DNA of 36,843 bases, taken from the NCBI GenBank assembly GCA_003139855.1, contig PLGY01000049.1, positions 1-36,843 of the forward strand, read 5' to 3'. The notes under the pieces are model-generated. The model did no database searches and was not told the origin of the DNA. It saw nothing but the letters and a program-made list of their open reading frames with translations. Shown one piece after another: positions 23,053-31,606 of the stretch (positions are counted from its first letter, which is position 1; each line of letters opens with the position of its first letter). This DNA comes from Candidatus Methanoflorens stordalenmirensis. Its GTDB lineage: Archaea; Halobacteriota; Bog-38; Methanoflorentales; Methanoflorentaceae. The position numbers and the translations under genes are program-made.

Positions 23053-24263
23053 TAGAGACCTCCGCCAACTTGTAGTACATCAAGTTCTTCAACTTTTGCA
23101 TTTACGCCCAGAAGACTCGAAAGGCTCGGGGTGGTTCTGTCACTGTCTCCAGATATTAACTCCTTTACGTAGAGTCCACCCTCACACCGAATTATTATCT
23201 CATCACCCTCCAGCTCGGCCGAATATACTTTTTTGCGTCGCTTCAAGTCTGCACGGCGATGCACTACTCGTTGAGGGGTTGTTTGCTCTATGTCGCCTTC
23301 AAGTCGCTTGAGCGCTTCTTTTACCTTTTCCTTATGAATCGGATGTTCGTATATTACTCTAAGCCTATAAACTTTATCCAACGGGGTGTTTTTCACGTTT
23401 ACGACCGTTTCGTGGTCAGCGAACGCTAAATGACTTACCGCGATTTTTTTTTGCGAAGAGTTTATGACCTGTTCTAGTTCCTGAAGGTTGACTCTTCTTT
23501 TGTGAGGAGATCTTATCTCCAGAACAAAAGGTCTGCCGTTTCCAAGCATGCGAGCGTCGATATCCTCTCTGCCAGCGCCGTGAAATATCGCGTCTTGGCC
23601 ACGGCTTGCGCTAAGTACGTGAGGCCCCATCAGTTCCTGAACGGATTCGGGATACATTTTCCCAGTTAAGTTGCACTTTGTGCAGCCTTTGCCGCCGCAC
23701 TCGCGACACGGCCATTTCGTCTGCGGCAACCCCCTGACAAACTTTAGGTATCGGCCGGACAAAAAAAGCGGGTTCGCATGAATCTCAACCTTGTCTCTGG
23801 CCAAATCGACTATGAGTAAGATGTCTGGCCTGCTGAATTCTGCCTGTTTCCCGGTAAGAAGCTCGATACGCTTGCCCAATTCTCTGTTTAAAGCTGATTT
23901 GAGCGGCTCGGCTGTCGTCGTTTTAGACTCAGCCCACAGTATTTCTTCATTCTCAGCGAGTCTGCCAGTGAGTTTAGTGCCAACTAGAAAATTCGCAAAC
24001 TCATAGTCATGGAGCTGTTCGAGACACCGTTCAACCAAAGAATCCAGATTATTGAACAGACCTCCGCAAACCCAGCACGTGCCATAAGCATCTTCCCATT
24101 CCGAGATGTTCGCTGGTGTGTTGTCAAGCATTGCTTTGACGATTCGGATCGCCTGTCCTCGCTGTTTGTTAGTGAGGTTCGTAGAACATTTTGCAAATTG
24201 ACGCCCAAGACAATCGTCGCAAATAGGTCCTTCACTCAATATTGAGGTCACTATTTCGAACAT
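23052..24263 (-). CDS. pus10: tRNA pseudouridine synthase Pus10
   Basis: 403 aa. It makes pseudouridine 54 and 55 in archaeal tRNAs. The N-terminal THUMP-containing domain carries the paired zinc motifs CDDCLGRQF (Cys15, Cys18) and CWVCGG. The linker includes [12 protein letters not shown], an extra Cys-rich knuckle near residue 190. The catalytic domain has [20 protein letters not shown], with the nucleophilic Asp at about residue 235, then the conserved [17 protein letters not shown]. Full length. It precedes L21e as in many archaea. A half-length trmY, whose product would methylate pseudouridine 54, lies immediately upstream. Confidence 0.96.
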   Translation of the reverse strand: MFEIVTSILSEGPICDDCLGRQFAKCSTNLTNKQRGQAIRIVKAMLDNTPANISEWEDAYGTCWVCGGLFNNLDSLVERCLEQLHDYEFANFLVGTKLTGRLAENEEILWAESKTTTAEPLKSALNRELGKRIELLTGKQAEFSRPDILLIVDLARDKVEIHANPLFLSGRYLKFVRGLPQTKWPCRECGGKGCTKCNLTGKMYPESVQELMGPHVLSASRGQDAIFHGAGREDIDARMLGNGRPFVLEIRSPHKRRVNLQELEQVINSSQKKIAVSHLAFADHETVVNVKNTPLDKVYRLRVIYEHPIHKEKVKEALKRLEGDIEQTTPQRVVHRRADLKRRKKVYSAELEGDEIIIRCEGGLYVKELISGDSDRTTPSLSSLLGVNAKVEELDVLQVGGGL

Positions 24264-24337
24264 CGTCTGTCCTCGCCGTTTTTTGTTACTCAGTGATTGT
24301 GTTGAGCTTAGCCGGACCGCTTATCGTCTTTCTTGAC

Positions 24338-24607
24338 TCAGCAGAGCCTCTTCGTCTCCAGTAGTCTAAGATCGCTCGATTCCGAAAGGGAAGCCGTGAG
24401 CGTGGAGCCCGGCGCTCCACGTGTCTGGGTCGGGTTCTTACAACCCACAATCGATGCCCGGGCATTACGGCGAGCGCAAAATGGCGCGAGAAATCTAGGG
24501 TTCACGGATTGCCAGAGTACGTCGATTCTGCCTGCACACCGAGCCGCCTGGTGAAGCGAAAAATCTCCTGAAATGGCGGGTTTGTGCCTTACGGCTGTGT
24601 GCCGCAA
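24338..24607 (-). pseudogene. trmY: Truncated tRNA (pseudouridine-54 N1)-methyltransferase TrmY remnant
   Basis: An 89-codon frame (TTG start, 18 bases after the aIF2-beta stop) that reads like the first half of archaeal TrmY. The family pattern of a T/S-S-G-D-F-S-L turn, AGR-[ILM]-D-[LV]-L, V-N, and a paired Arg is present as ISGDFSLHQ, CAGRIDVLWQSVNPRF and ARRNARA. Then comes NPTQ aligned with the usual PNPP, and GSTL...SLSESSDLRLLETKRL aligned with GSEL...SPDER...KAL. It stops at TGA 75 bases before pus10, so the C-terminal SPOUT knot that binds SAM is absent. A full protein is about 190-200 aa. Other frames do not restore the missing half. Inference: a remnant, possibly replaced by an intact copy elsewhere. 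Confidence 0.6.
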
Positions 24608-24625
24608 GGCCGTCTCTAGATCGTC

Positions 24626-25249
24626 TCAGCCCGGTACTTTTTCGGTGAATGCGAGAGTACCCGAGATCTTCTTGACTCGTACCTTTACGGTGTCTCCTTT
24701 TTGCGCACCCGGAACGAACAGCGAGTATTTGCCGACCTTGGCAATCCCGTCTCCTCGCTTCCCGACGGCTTCGATCCGTACGTCGTAGACGCTCCCCTCT
24801 TCAAGCGCACTCGCCGCACTTTCCTTCTTCACGTATCGTTTCCGTATAGGCCTGTGAGCGCCGCAAGCGTCACACTTTAGCATGACCGTTCTTTCACTCT
24901 TCGTTAGATGTGTGTCTGGTCTATTGCATTCTGAGCAAATTACGTACTCGGCAACATAATCCTCGATGAGGCTGGCTATCATCTCTTGCGAAAATCTGCC
25001 CTGAAAAATGACCCTCGCTCCGTCCGGCTTGCCTGCAGTCCCGAGTTCTCGTAACAGAAATTTGAGCACGTGCTCAGGATTTCTATTCAACACGTCGCTG
25101 ATTTCGCCGAAATTCTCAAAAACAGTCATTCTTCCTTCGACAAACACCCGGGGTACAGGTATCGAAAAACGTTCCGCAGCTATCGTTGTCTGAGGCAAGT
25201 TTTTGATGCCGCGATTCAAGTAGTTTTCATAACTGTCCGTACTATGCAC
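24626..25249 (-). CDS. Initiation factor aIF2 beta subunit with C-terminal TRAM domain
   Basis: 207 aa. Residues 1-138 are aIF2-beta: an N-terminal helix (SYENYLNRGIKNLP), the core NFGEISDVLNRNPEHVLKFLLRELGT and a zinc ribbon with CSECNRPDT and CDACGAHRPI. Residues about 148-206 are a TRAM RNA-binding domain (GSVYDVRIEAVGKRGDGIAKV, LFVPGAQKGDTVKVRV). The fusion is known from haloarchaea and several methanomicrobial lineages and is a useful taxonomic hint. The start is a GTG with AGAAGG partly overlapping it. It is the first recognised gene of the operon running through Pus10, L21e, Rpo4, DUF655, KsgA and HemK2. Confidence 0.95.
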   Translation of the reverse strand: MHSTDSYENYLNRGIKNLPQTTIAAERFSIPVPRVFVEGRMTVFENFGEISDVLNRNPEHVLKFLLRELGTAGKPDGARVIFQGRFSQEMIASLIEDYVAEYVICSECNRPDTHLTKSERTVMLKCDACGAHRPIRKRYVKKESAASALEEGSVYDVRIEAVGKRGDGIAKVGKYSLFVPGAQKGDTVKVRVKKISGTLAFTEKVPG

Positions 25250-25293
25250 CTTCTTTGACTATCACAATTTGCAGCGGTCCCAGTAGCCTGGCG

Positions 25294-25815
25294 TCACGCT
25301 TTGATGAGCTCAATCCCCTCGTCTATGACAATTCTGCACGGCGGTGGCACTTTCATCGAAGCCCTACGTAGCGCTTCTTTGGCTTTTAAAAAGTTAGGAG
25401 GATTGACAAACACGGTAAACACTTTTTGGTCAGAGGCTACGCGGGCGGCGGTTCCTACTGGCTTTCCAAATGCCCCCCTCATCCCATCCTGAACCCGATC
25501 AGCCCCAGCGCCGGTGGCCATCTTGTTCTCACGCAGCACTTGGTGCGGATAGACGCGGAGCTTCAGCCTGAAATTCAGCCTACCTGTCGATTTCATCAGG
25601 TACCGGTTCGCTGCGATCCTGGCCGCTTCCAGCGCAATGTGTCGGATTTGGCACGGTTCATCAACGCTGAGTGAAACTGCCACCTTGAAATCGCCACTTA
25701 GGTTGCCGGTATCGAACTGTGAAATATGACTTCCAGGGACCCCTCCCATATAATGCTTCCTGGTGTAGGCGGGTCCGGTAATCTTTCTATACATCTTAGC
25801 TGGTTTGCGTGCCAT
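25294..25815 (-). CDS. rpl10e: Ribosomal protein L10e (uL16 family)
   Basis: A 173-aa archaeal uL16 located near the peptidyl-transferase and A-site region. Landmarks are [29 protein letters not shown], the long-loop region [39 protein letters not shown], and the C-terminal [21 protein letters not shown]. Full length. The ribosome-binding site is GAGG, 8 bases ahead of the ATG. A TATA-like CTTTTTAACG lies at 25856-25865, so it probably starts its own transcript, reading on toward the aIF2-beta operon (44-base gap). Confidence 0.97.
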   Translation of the reverse strand: MARKPAKMYRKITGPAYTRKHYMGGVPGSHISQFDTGNLSGDFKVAVSLSVDEPCQIRHIALEAARIAANRYLMKSTGRLNFRLKLRVYPHQVLRENKMATGAGADRVQDGMRGAFGKPVGTAARVASDQKVFTVFVNPPNFLKAKEALRRASMKVPPPCRIVIDEGIELIKA

Positions 25816-25946
25816 TTTATCCTCGTTATTGAACTGTAACTAGCATTCACGTGATTCGTTAAAAAGTTTTGCCGGTTTGGAGTTACACGCGGCAAGAAGA
25901 TAAAGCTGAAGACCGTGATCTGTTTGTTCTCGTGATTCTTACGCAA

Positions 25947-26573
25947 TCAAGCCAAGCGTGCAATGACCGCTGCGTGCGCCTTATAAAACGGTTCGAGCTC
26001 GTGGACGTACTCAATGTCGAATAGCTCTTCTAATTTCTTTACTTCTCTTTTATAGACTGTTCTGGGTTTCTCAGTAACATCTATGCTTCGCGCTTTAATT
26101 ATAATACAAGCGTAGCCGCGCGGTTTCAAGAACAACTCGGCGTTTTTAACAGCGATTTCAGCTTGTCTCGGCTGTGCGATGTCCTGGTACAGCAGATCAA
26201 CAAGTTCGACAACAGGTCCATAGTCAGGGTGCGCAGCATCTGAAATCAGGGGGACGATATTGGTCACGCGCTCTGACAAACGAACGAGGTCCCTTGCTAC
26301 GCGTGGCGCAAACTCTACGGCGTACACGAGTGAAACAATGTTGGCTAGGTGCGAGACAGTCGTTCCAGATGCGGCCCCTAAGTAGAGTACAATCTGCTCA
26401 GGCGCGAGAGGCACTTGCGCCTGCTTCGTCAATAATGCTGCCAGCTTACTCCTTCGCGGATTCCAAAGCCGGTACCCGTCGAATGTCCTCTCCCCGTACA
26501 GGGCTTCGCCTTTTGTGGCTAACTGCTTATCGAGTAAAAAAACTCCAGGGACCTTATGGTATCTTATCTTCAT
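25947..26573 (-). CDS. flpA: Fibrillarin-like rRNA/tRNA 2'-O-methyltransferase
   Basis: 208 aa, the catalytic subunit of the box C/D RNP. The N-terminal small domain (KIRYHKVPGVFLLDKQLATKG, VYGE-like LYGERTFDGYRLWNPRRSKLAA) is followed by the methyltransferase domain with SAM motif VLYLGAASGTTVSHLA, the catalytic-region DLLYQDIAQPRQAEI, and IIIKARSIDVT with the K of the K-D-K-H tetrad. ATG 26573 gives the usual start and overlaps nop5 by 20 bases; a longer frame from 26612 is out of line with the family. It works with Nop5, L7Ae and guide RNAs. Confidence 0.95.
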   Translation of the reverse strand: MKIRYHKVPGVFLLDKQLATKGEALYGERTFDGYRLWNPRRSKLAALLTKQAQVPLAPEQIVLYLGAASGTTVSHLANIVSLVYAVEFAPRVARDLVRLSERVTNIVPLISDAAHPDYGPVVELVDLLYQDIAQPRQAEIAVKNAELFLKPRGYACIIIKARSIDVTEKPRTVYKREVKKLEELFDIEYVHELEPFYKAHAAVIARLA

Positions 26574-27459
26574 GTTGTTCGGGGTTGCGCTCTGCGGTCT
26601 GCAGTTCGCCAAATCGTTTTTCCACTTGGCTTAATAATTCAGGATAGACCTTTTTTGAATAGAAGTCTAAACGAGCCGCAATGGCTATTTTTGCAGCTAA
26701 GGTTCTTGCAATCTTTCCTCTGTTGTTCGGGTGACTGCCGCGAACGAGCGGATGCTGAAAAATAACTCCGTGCTTGGGCGGTTTTGTGCCGTACTTTAAA
26801 TGCCTGAATAGCGCCTTGGAAGCGCCTATTACCTGAATCCTGCTAGCCGGCATTCTTGCGAGTGGCTCTAGGCCACCTGCTCGAGCGATTAATCGCGCCC
26901 CGAGCAATTCACCAGCGAGCGTGGAAAGATTGGGGGCGGTGGTGCGCATTTCAAGCTCGATGGCGTTTGCTAGCTGCTGTCTCAATTCGCAGAGTCGGCT
27001 TATGGAACCGGCAAATTCTTGCGCCAGCGGTGACTGTGCGGAAGGTGAGGAGGCAAAAGCTTCCAGTAGGTCCTCTGGCATAGACGTCTCCGACGTGAGC
27101 AAACACCACTCCGAAAGTCGTTCAGAGAGCAAGTTTATCGATTCATCAATGTCGTCGATACCATCAATTAGTTGGATGATGCGCGCGTCGGGTTGCGCAA
27201 ACGCTGCGACTATCCGTTGCTTCGCGCTTTGTATCATAACAGCGCGAAGTAGTGAAACGTATTCGCGCTCGGAGCTGACAACTTGAAGTTTGATCGCAAT
27301 CTCCCTGAGACGACCTCTACATTCTTTATCGAAATCGGCAAAGTCCTCTTGCTGTAAGCGCTGTGCCATGGCGTCGATGTCTGCCTTCAAGACCTGCGAG
27401 CGGGCGATCTCGTCGTTGTGCAGTTCGATATCTCCAAACCAAGTTTTGATATGTGCCAT
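26554..27459 (-). CDS. Nop5 (Nop56/58 family) box C/D RNP scaffold
   Basis: 301 aa. The N-terminal fibrillarin-binding domain (residues 1-75), a coiled-coil (about 90-200, including LSERLSEWCLLTSE) and the C-terminal NOP RNA-binding domain are present. The signature APNLSTLAGELLGARLIARAGG, then LARMPASRIQVIGASKALFRHLK, and GVIFQHPLVRGSHPNNRGKIARTLAAK are all seen. Length is slightly short but complete. The tail after KKVYPELLSQVEKRF is not a long KKE repeat as in eukaryotes. It is operonic with fibrillarin and divergent from pyrD. Confidence 0.96.
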   Translation of the reverse strand: MAHIKTWFGDIELHNDEIARSQVLKADIDAMAQRLQQEDFADFDKECRGRLREIAIKLQVVSSEREYVSLLRAVMIQSAKQRIVAAFAQPDARIIQLIDGIDDIDESINLLSERLSEWCLLTSETSMPEDLLEAFASSPSAQSPLAQEFAGSISRLCELRQQLANAIELEMRTTAPNLSTLAGELLGARLIARAGGLEPLARMPASRIQVIGASKALFRHLKYGTKPPKHGVIFQHPLVRGSHPNNRGKIARTLAAKIAIAARLDFYSKKVYPELLSQVEKRFGELQTAERNPEQHEDKIP

Positions 27460-27530
27460 AGCTCATTTTGTCGTCAGTTGTGCCAGTCTTCGCAACGGAT
27501 GCGATGGCGCCTGTTCAGATTGATAGACGG

Positions 27531-27540
27531 CTCTATATAT
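27531..27540 (+). promoter_or_regulatory. TATA box of pyrD
   Basis: CTCTATATAT sits about 24-28 bases before the TTG codon at 27560 and 45 before TTG 27581, implying a leaderless or short-leader transcript with a TTG start. Confidence 0.5.
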
Positions 27541-27580
27541 CTTGGGGCAAATTTATAGTTTGTCGGCTGGAAGTGATGAA

Positions 27581-28480
27581 TTGGACGTCCGCATCGGCAA
27601 ACTGACGTTAAGTAACCCCACGATGCTCGCCGCAGGGATTATGGGATCTGCTGCATCTTCTCTAAGGCGTATCATGACGTGCGGTGCAGGAGGCGTAGTG
27701 ACAAAGTCAGTAGGTCTCACGCCTCGCGAAGGTCATCCCGGGCCCGTCCTCGTTGAGACCTCATCTGGATTTCTTAACGCGCTTGGGTTACCCAACGCGG
27801 GACTCGCGTTTACTGCCGAACTTGAGCAGCTGATTGCCGAAGTCGAACGAAAACCACTAATCGTCAGCATATTTGGCGCCAACGCAGACGAATTCGCTGA
27901 GCTAGCCACAACGTTTTGCCGGTTCGCCGACGCCCTTGAGCTTAACCTAAGCTGCCCCCACGCCCGGGGGTATGGAATCGAAGTTGGCTCAGAGCCGGCA
28001 ATGGTCCAGTCTATTACGCGCTCTGTGAAAAAACAGGTCAAACTTCCTGTATGGGTCAAGCTCACCCCTAACGTAACTGATATCACGGAAATAGGGTACG
28101 CAGCAGAAAAAGGAGGAGCTGATGCTGTAGTGGCGATAAACACCGTCAAGGGAATGGCGATCGATGTGGAAAGCGGAAGGCCTGTCTTGGGTAACGTGTT
28201 TGGCGGACTTTCAGGCGGTGCGATAAGGCCGGTAGCGGTTAAATGTGTTTATGATCTCTACGAAGCCCTTAGGATCCCTATTGTCGGGGTCGGGGGGGTC
28301 GGCAGTTACGAGGACGCATTGGAGCTCATTATGGCAGGAGCGAAAGCCATTCAGATCGGGTCGGCCGTCGCGGGAGATCTATCGATCTTTAAGCGTGTGG
28401 CGGACGGTATCGACCGCTACCTTGCCAGGAAAGGCATAACACTTGAAGACGCGGTCGGAAGTGTACACGAGAGTCATTGA
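27581..28480 (+). CDS. pyrD: Dihydroorotate dehydrogenase (class 1B-like catalytic subunit)
   Basis: About 299 aa. It oxidises dihydroorotate to orotate in pyrimidine synthesis using FMN in a TIM barrel. Seen: LSNPTMLAAGIMG, GAGGVVTKSVGLTPREGHPGP, the active-site loop LNLSCPHARGYG with the catalytic Cys of class 1B, WVKLTPNVTDI (FMN lysine), and the phosphate site GVGGVGSYEDALELIMAGAKAIQIGSA. All possible starts are TTG (27542, 27560, 27581). The family normally begins about 11 residues before the NP motif, favouring 27581, while the TATA spacing favours 27560. A PyrK electron-transfer subunit is not adjacent. It is followed one base later by a methyltransferase gene. Confidence 0.94.
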   Translation: MDVRIGKLTLSNPTMLAAGIMGSAASSLRRIMTCGAGGVVTKSVGLTPREGHPGPVLVETSSGFLNALGLPNAGLAFTAELEQLIAEVERKPLIVSIFGANADEFAELATTFCRFADALELNLSCPHARGYGIEVGSEPAMVQSITRSVKKQVKLPVWVKLTPNVTDITEIGYAAEKGGADAVVAINTVKGMAIDVESGRPVLGNVFGGLSGGAIRPVAVKCVYDLYEALRIPIVGVGGVGSYEDALELIMAGAKAIQIGSAVAGDLSIFKRVADGIDRYLARKGITLEDAVGSVHESH

Positions 28481-28481
28481 A

Positions 28482-29429
28482 ATGGATCTGAAGAAGCTGC
28501 TTAGCGCGACGAGCGTCCTGCTCGTAGACGACACGTACGCAGGCCTAAGAGATACTACTTTCTCGAAGTTTCTTCTTCGAGAGATGCTCGATTCACCGAT
28601 TGACGCGATCGTTTCGTTCATTTGTGAAGGCCAAATACGCGGAATTGTCTTCAAGCAGGATTTTTGGACATTAGTCACCGACATAGTTCGGTTTGATCCA
28701 GAGTTCGATAGCTATGCCAGAGCGCTCTATCAGGGGGCCAAATCCGACAATAAGCGATCGTTTGTGATCGAGGCAGCCGATTTTCACGCGGCGGTATGCG
28801 TACTTTTGTGCGACCTGCTGGTCAGTGGTGAATCCTGTGAATGTTACGGCGGCAGACGAGCTAAGGTACTAGCATACTCGCCTGAGCGTCAGGAGCGCTT
28901 ACAGCTGCTTTTTAAGACTAAAATAGACCTATTATACGATTTCAACGCGGAAGAGATGCTGGAGGTATGCTGTGGCAACGGTATGGCCACCGCTGCGCTC
29001 CGCGAGCTTGGATATAACGTGTATGCAATAGATAACGACAAATGCGCAGTTTGTGAGGGGTTATTCTACGGCGCTCTTACCAAAGAAAACACGCTGGTGA
29101 TGGACGCCCGTTGCCTAGCGGAATACGAACTCGCCAAGTACCACGAGTTCAGCTGCGTCGCTGGTTTTATGCTCGGGTCTATTTATGAGTTCAACAAACC
29201 TGATTGGCGCAAGATCTTGTCGGAGGCTGCCACGGTCATTAGTGACGGGCTTCTGTTGTTTACCGTGCACAAAAAACAAGAGGCTGATTTCATCTATAAA
29301 ACGATGCTAGACTTTGGCATCGAAGGCGAACTTATTGACAACCGGGACGATACCAGCATTTACGACCAGTGGGTCTACATCGGCCTCAAGCGAGCGAGCG
29401 CCTGCGCACCTTCAAATCCCGAGGAGTGA
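28482..29429 (+). CDS. Class I SAM-dependent methyltransferase of unknown substrate
   Basis: 315 aa. The first 150 residues match no domain I recognise. A Rossmann methyltransferase domain follows (about 160-300) with motif I MLEVCCGNGMATAAL, an acidic ribose-binding strand YAIDNDKC and DARCLAEYELAKY. No NPPY-type motif is present, so amino-group base methylation is unlikely. It is unusually Cys-rich for a cytosolic archaeal protein (for example CECYGG, VCCGNG, CAVCEG). ATG 28482 directly follows the pyrD TGA, so the two are cotranscribed. The longer frame starting at 28443 would overlap pyrD. Role unknown; pairing with pyrD may only reflect operon packing. Confidence 0.75.
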   Translation: MDLKKLLSATSVLLVDDTYAGLRDTTFSKFLLREMLDSPIDAIVSFICEGQIRGIVFKQDFWTLVTDIVRFDPEFDSYARALYQGAKSDNKRSFVIEAADFHAAVCVLLCDLLVSGESCECYGGRRAKVLAYSPERQERLQLLFKTKIDLLYDFNAEEMLEVCCGNGMATAALRELGYNVYAIDNDKCAVCEGLFYGALTKENTLVMDARCLAEYELAKYHEFSCVAGFMLGSIYEFNKPDWRKILSEAATVISDGLLLFTVHKKQEADFIYKTMLDFGIEGELIDNRDDTSIYDQWVYIGLKRASACAPSNPEE

Positions 29430-29433
29430 GCAC

Positions 29434-29583
29434 TTGCGGCTCGCTGCTGAGGGTATCACTTCAACATTCTTCGTTGCTGTCTTGCTTTGGGTTGGCCTCT
29501 CTCTTAATTGCTGTCGCACGGTTACTTCGCTGTCAAAGAGAACGTCATGGGCTCGCAAGAGGGCGGAGCGCCGATCATTTTGA
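29434..29583 (+). CDS. Possible small single-pass membrane protein (49 aa)
   Basis: A TTG-started frame with GAGGAG seven bases upstream. Its product has one hydrophobic helix (about residues 9-25, TSTFFVAVLLWVGLSL), two adjacent cysteines and a basic Arg/Lys-rich tail. It would be the third gene of the pyrD unit and overlaps the convergent stop of the NAD(P)HX gene by nine bases. It might be an independent microprotein or a remnant of a larger membrane protein. No family recognised. Confidence 0.3.
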   Translation: MRLAAEGITSTFFVAVLLWVGLSLNCCRTVTSLSKRTSWARKRAERRSF

Positions 29584-31029
29584 TCGTCCGGACAAAACGT
29601 CTGCTATGCAGTCAATAACGTCTGTTGCCAAGAGGCTATATCCAAAGCGGGAATATGCCGAGTCGCCGGCACGACCGTTAAGGTACGCAGCTGCTGAAGC
29701 TGCTTGCATTTTGTCCAGGCGCGTTGAGAGGGCGCCAACAAGCCCTGCCAGGGCGTCGCCAGTGCCGCCGACGGTCATCGCAGCGTTACCGGTCTTGTTC
29801 AGCCTGTGTTTCGTTCCATCCGAAATGATATCAATGCGACCCTTTAGCAGCGTCACTACGCCCCAATCTCGCGAAAAAGCTTTCACCACCTCTATTCTTT
29901 CTTGAAGCGTGCTTGGAACTACGGCACCCGTAAGAGCTGCAAACTCGCCTAAGTGTGGCGTGACAGCTATTCTGCCGCTCTCATACTCTGAACGTGCAAG
30001 GCCCTGGAGCGCGTCTGCGTCGAGCGTTAGGTTGTTAGAAGCAGTTATTAGCGCGCTAGCAGCTCGGATCGTCTCTGCGTCCGTACCGAGACCAGGACCC
30101 AGCACCACAGAGTCATGCTTGGCAATGAGCTCGATCAGACTCTCAACGTCTCGTGTGGTGAATCGGTCGATGCCTACCTTTCGAACTATAAGGTTCGGAC
30201 TGAATCCTGCTATGATCTCAGCGTTTGGTGATGCAACAGTCACGATATCGACCCCGCTTCTCATCGCCGCCATAGCAGCGAACGTTGGCGCCCCCGAACA
30301 AGGGCCCCCGCCAATAATCAGCACCCGCCCATTTTCGCCCTTGTGACTTTCCGCGCGCCGATGCAGCAACAAATCTCCCGGGCCAGTATACAGTTCCGCC
30401 TCTAGTGGAATCCCAATATCGCAGACTGTGGTTCCCTCTAACCGTGTGCCTGCTTTAAGGCCGTGAAAGGTTACCAGGTAATCTGAATCAACCACAGTCT
30501 CTGTTCGATACCCACTTGGCACATCAACCGACAGCGTCTTGGTTCTTGCCCGATTGATTAGGTGAATAACAGTTCGTTCCGGCTCGCGCACGGGCCCTGC
30601 TAACCCGGTTCCAAGAATGGCGTCGACAAGCAGGTCATAACCTTCTAACGTCGTCAGAGGACTTTCCGGGCCAAAAATTGAGGCGCCTTGACAAAGCGTT
30701 ACCGAATGATCCAAGTACTCTAAAATCTTCCAATTCTTTCGCGATTCTACAGTCTTTAGGGCTTTCTCATGGCCGACGAGCACCACGTGAACGGCAAAAT
30801 CGCGCGACAGATGCCGAGCCGCAACGAAGCCGTCGCCCCCGTTGTTCCCTAGACCGCAGATGATGGCTATTGACTTGGAAGAGCCGCGTGAACCTTTCGA
30901 GAGCTGCCTTACGCGTTCTGCAACGGCCTTTCCCGCATTTTCCATGAGCTGCAGTTTGGAAATGCCGAGCCCAACGCAGTTTTCGTCGATGCGCCGCATC
31001 TCTTCAGCAGATAACGGCTCGAGAGGCAT
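29575..31029 (-). CDS. nnr: Bifunctional NAD(P)HX epimerase / ADP-dependent dehydratase
   Basis: A 484-aa metabolite-repair enzyme restoring damaged NADH and NADPH hydrates. The N-terminal YjeF epimerase domain (1-210) has LMENAGKAVAERV, GLGNNGGDGFVAARHL and VDAILGTGLAGPVR. The C-terminal ribokinase-like dehydratase (225-484) has RVLIIGGGPCSGAPTFAA, VLGPGLGTD, LTLDADAL, VTPHLGEFAAL and the catalytic GGTGDALAG. ATG 31029 is about 26 bases from TATA-like GTTATATC (31053-31060), fitting a leaderless mRNA. The upstream ATG at 31044 would lie before the expected transcription start. It is divergent from the PUA gene. Confidence 0.95.
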   Translation of the reverse strand: MPLEPLSAEEMRRIDENCVGLGISKLQLMENAGKAVAERVRQLSKGSRGSSKSIAIICGLGNNGGDGFVAARHLSRDFAVHVVLVGHEKALKTVESRKNWKILEYLDHSVTLCQGASIFGPESPLTTLEGYDLLVDAILGTGLAGPVREPERTVIHLINRARTKTLSVDVPSGYRTETVVDSDYLVTFHGLKAGTRLEGTTVCDIGIPLEAELYTGPGDLLLHRRAESHKGENGRVLIIGGGPCSGAPTFAAMAAMRSGVDIVTVASPNAEIIAGFSPNLIVRKVGIDRFTTRDVESLIELIAKHDSVVLGPGLGTDAETIRAASALITASNNLTLDADALQGLARSEYESGRIAVTPHLGEFAALTGAVVPSTLQERIEVVKAFSRDWGVVTLLKGRIDIISDGTKHRLNKTGNAAMTVGGTGDALAGLVGALSTRLDKMQAASAAAYLNGRAGDSAYSRFGYSLLATDVIDCIADVLSGRSK

Positions 31030-31033
31030 AAAC

Positions 31034-31060
31034 CTAAAATGCATAGCGTGGAGATATAAC
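31034..31060. promoter_or_regulatory. Divergent, overlapping promoters of nnr and PUA genes
   Basis: GTTATATC on the minus strand (31053-31060) and CTAAAATG on the plus strand (31034-31041) each lie about 25 bases from a start codon of the divergent genes (ATG 31029 and GTG 31065). The two transcripts would begin within or near each other's promoter. Confidence 0.4.
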
Positions 31061-31064
31061 GCTT

Positions 31065-31523
31065 GTGCTACGACGGGTACGGATCATTGCAGATTACCAG
31101 TTCGGGCCTGGTGCCGGAGAGAGTCTCTTTCCAGAAACGGTCACTTTCGTGCTATCGCGAACGCGAAGGGTCAGCCAGGTCCTCGACGGCGGAATTAGGG
31201 TGGCAACACTGCGTGCGTCTGACGGACTTTTCACGTTAGGCGAGTTAGGAGCGCGTCGACTCCACGCATTTTTTTCATATCCGAAGCTGCGGGTTATCGT
31301 GAACGCCGAATCTGCGCCGTTCGTCGGGGCGGGAAGAACAGCCTTTGCAAAACACGTCATAAATGCTGACCCTGATTTGAGGGCGCAGGACGAGGTGTTA
31401 TTAGTCGACGAACGTGACGCGCTCATAGCGACAGGCCGGGCTCTCTTGAGCCCACTAGAGATGTGTGCGTTCAACAAGGGAGTAGCAGTGAAAACGAGGC
31501 AGGGGTTCCTTGAGGCGGATTGA
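31065..31523 (+). CDS. PUA-domain RNA-binding protein
   Basis: 152 aa, starting GTG. The C-terminal PUA domain (about 75-150) reads KLRVIVNAESAPFVGAGRTAFAKHVINADPDLRAQDEVLLVDE and ends LIATGRALLSPLEM..FNKGVAVKTRQG. The N-terminal half resembles the small domain preceding PUA in archaeal tRNA-guanine transglycosylase and ArcS-type proteins, but no catalytic domain is present. An RNA-modification accessory role is inferred. Its position ahead of NAC and TrmI is a recurrent euryarchaeal order. The near-leaderless GTG fits a plus-strand TATA at 31034-31041. Confidence 0.88.
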   Translation: MLRRVRIIADYQFGPGAGESLFPETVTFVLSRTRRVSQVLDGGIRVATLRASDGLFTLGELGARRLHAFFSYPKLRVIVNAESAPFVGAGRTAFAKHVINADPDLRAQDEVLLVDERDALIATGRALLSPLEMCAFNKGVAVKTRQGFLEAD

Positions 31524-31606
31524 AGACGCATACTGCTTTCAGACTTTCCGAATCCTGCACCATAACGTAAAAATCCTTTGAATGTGTCATTACCGTGGGT
31601 GATTCT

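Noticed and set aside
24264-24625. Structured RNA gene between pus10 and aIF2-beta
   Set aside because: A TrmY-like protein frame explains most of the region better; no tRNA, SRP or RNase P core seen.
26174-26647. 157-codon frame antisense to fibrillarin and nop5
   Set aside because: Overlaps two strongly conserved genes.
29369-29905. 178-codon plus-strand frame antisense to nnr
   Set aside because: Arg/Pro/Ser-rich shadow of the nnr dehydratase domain.
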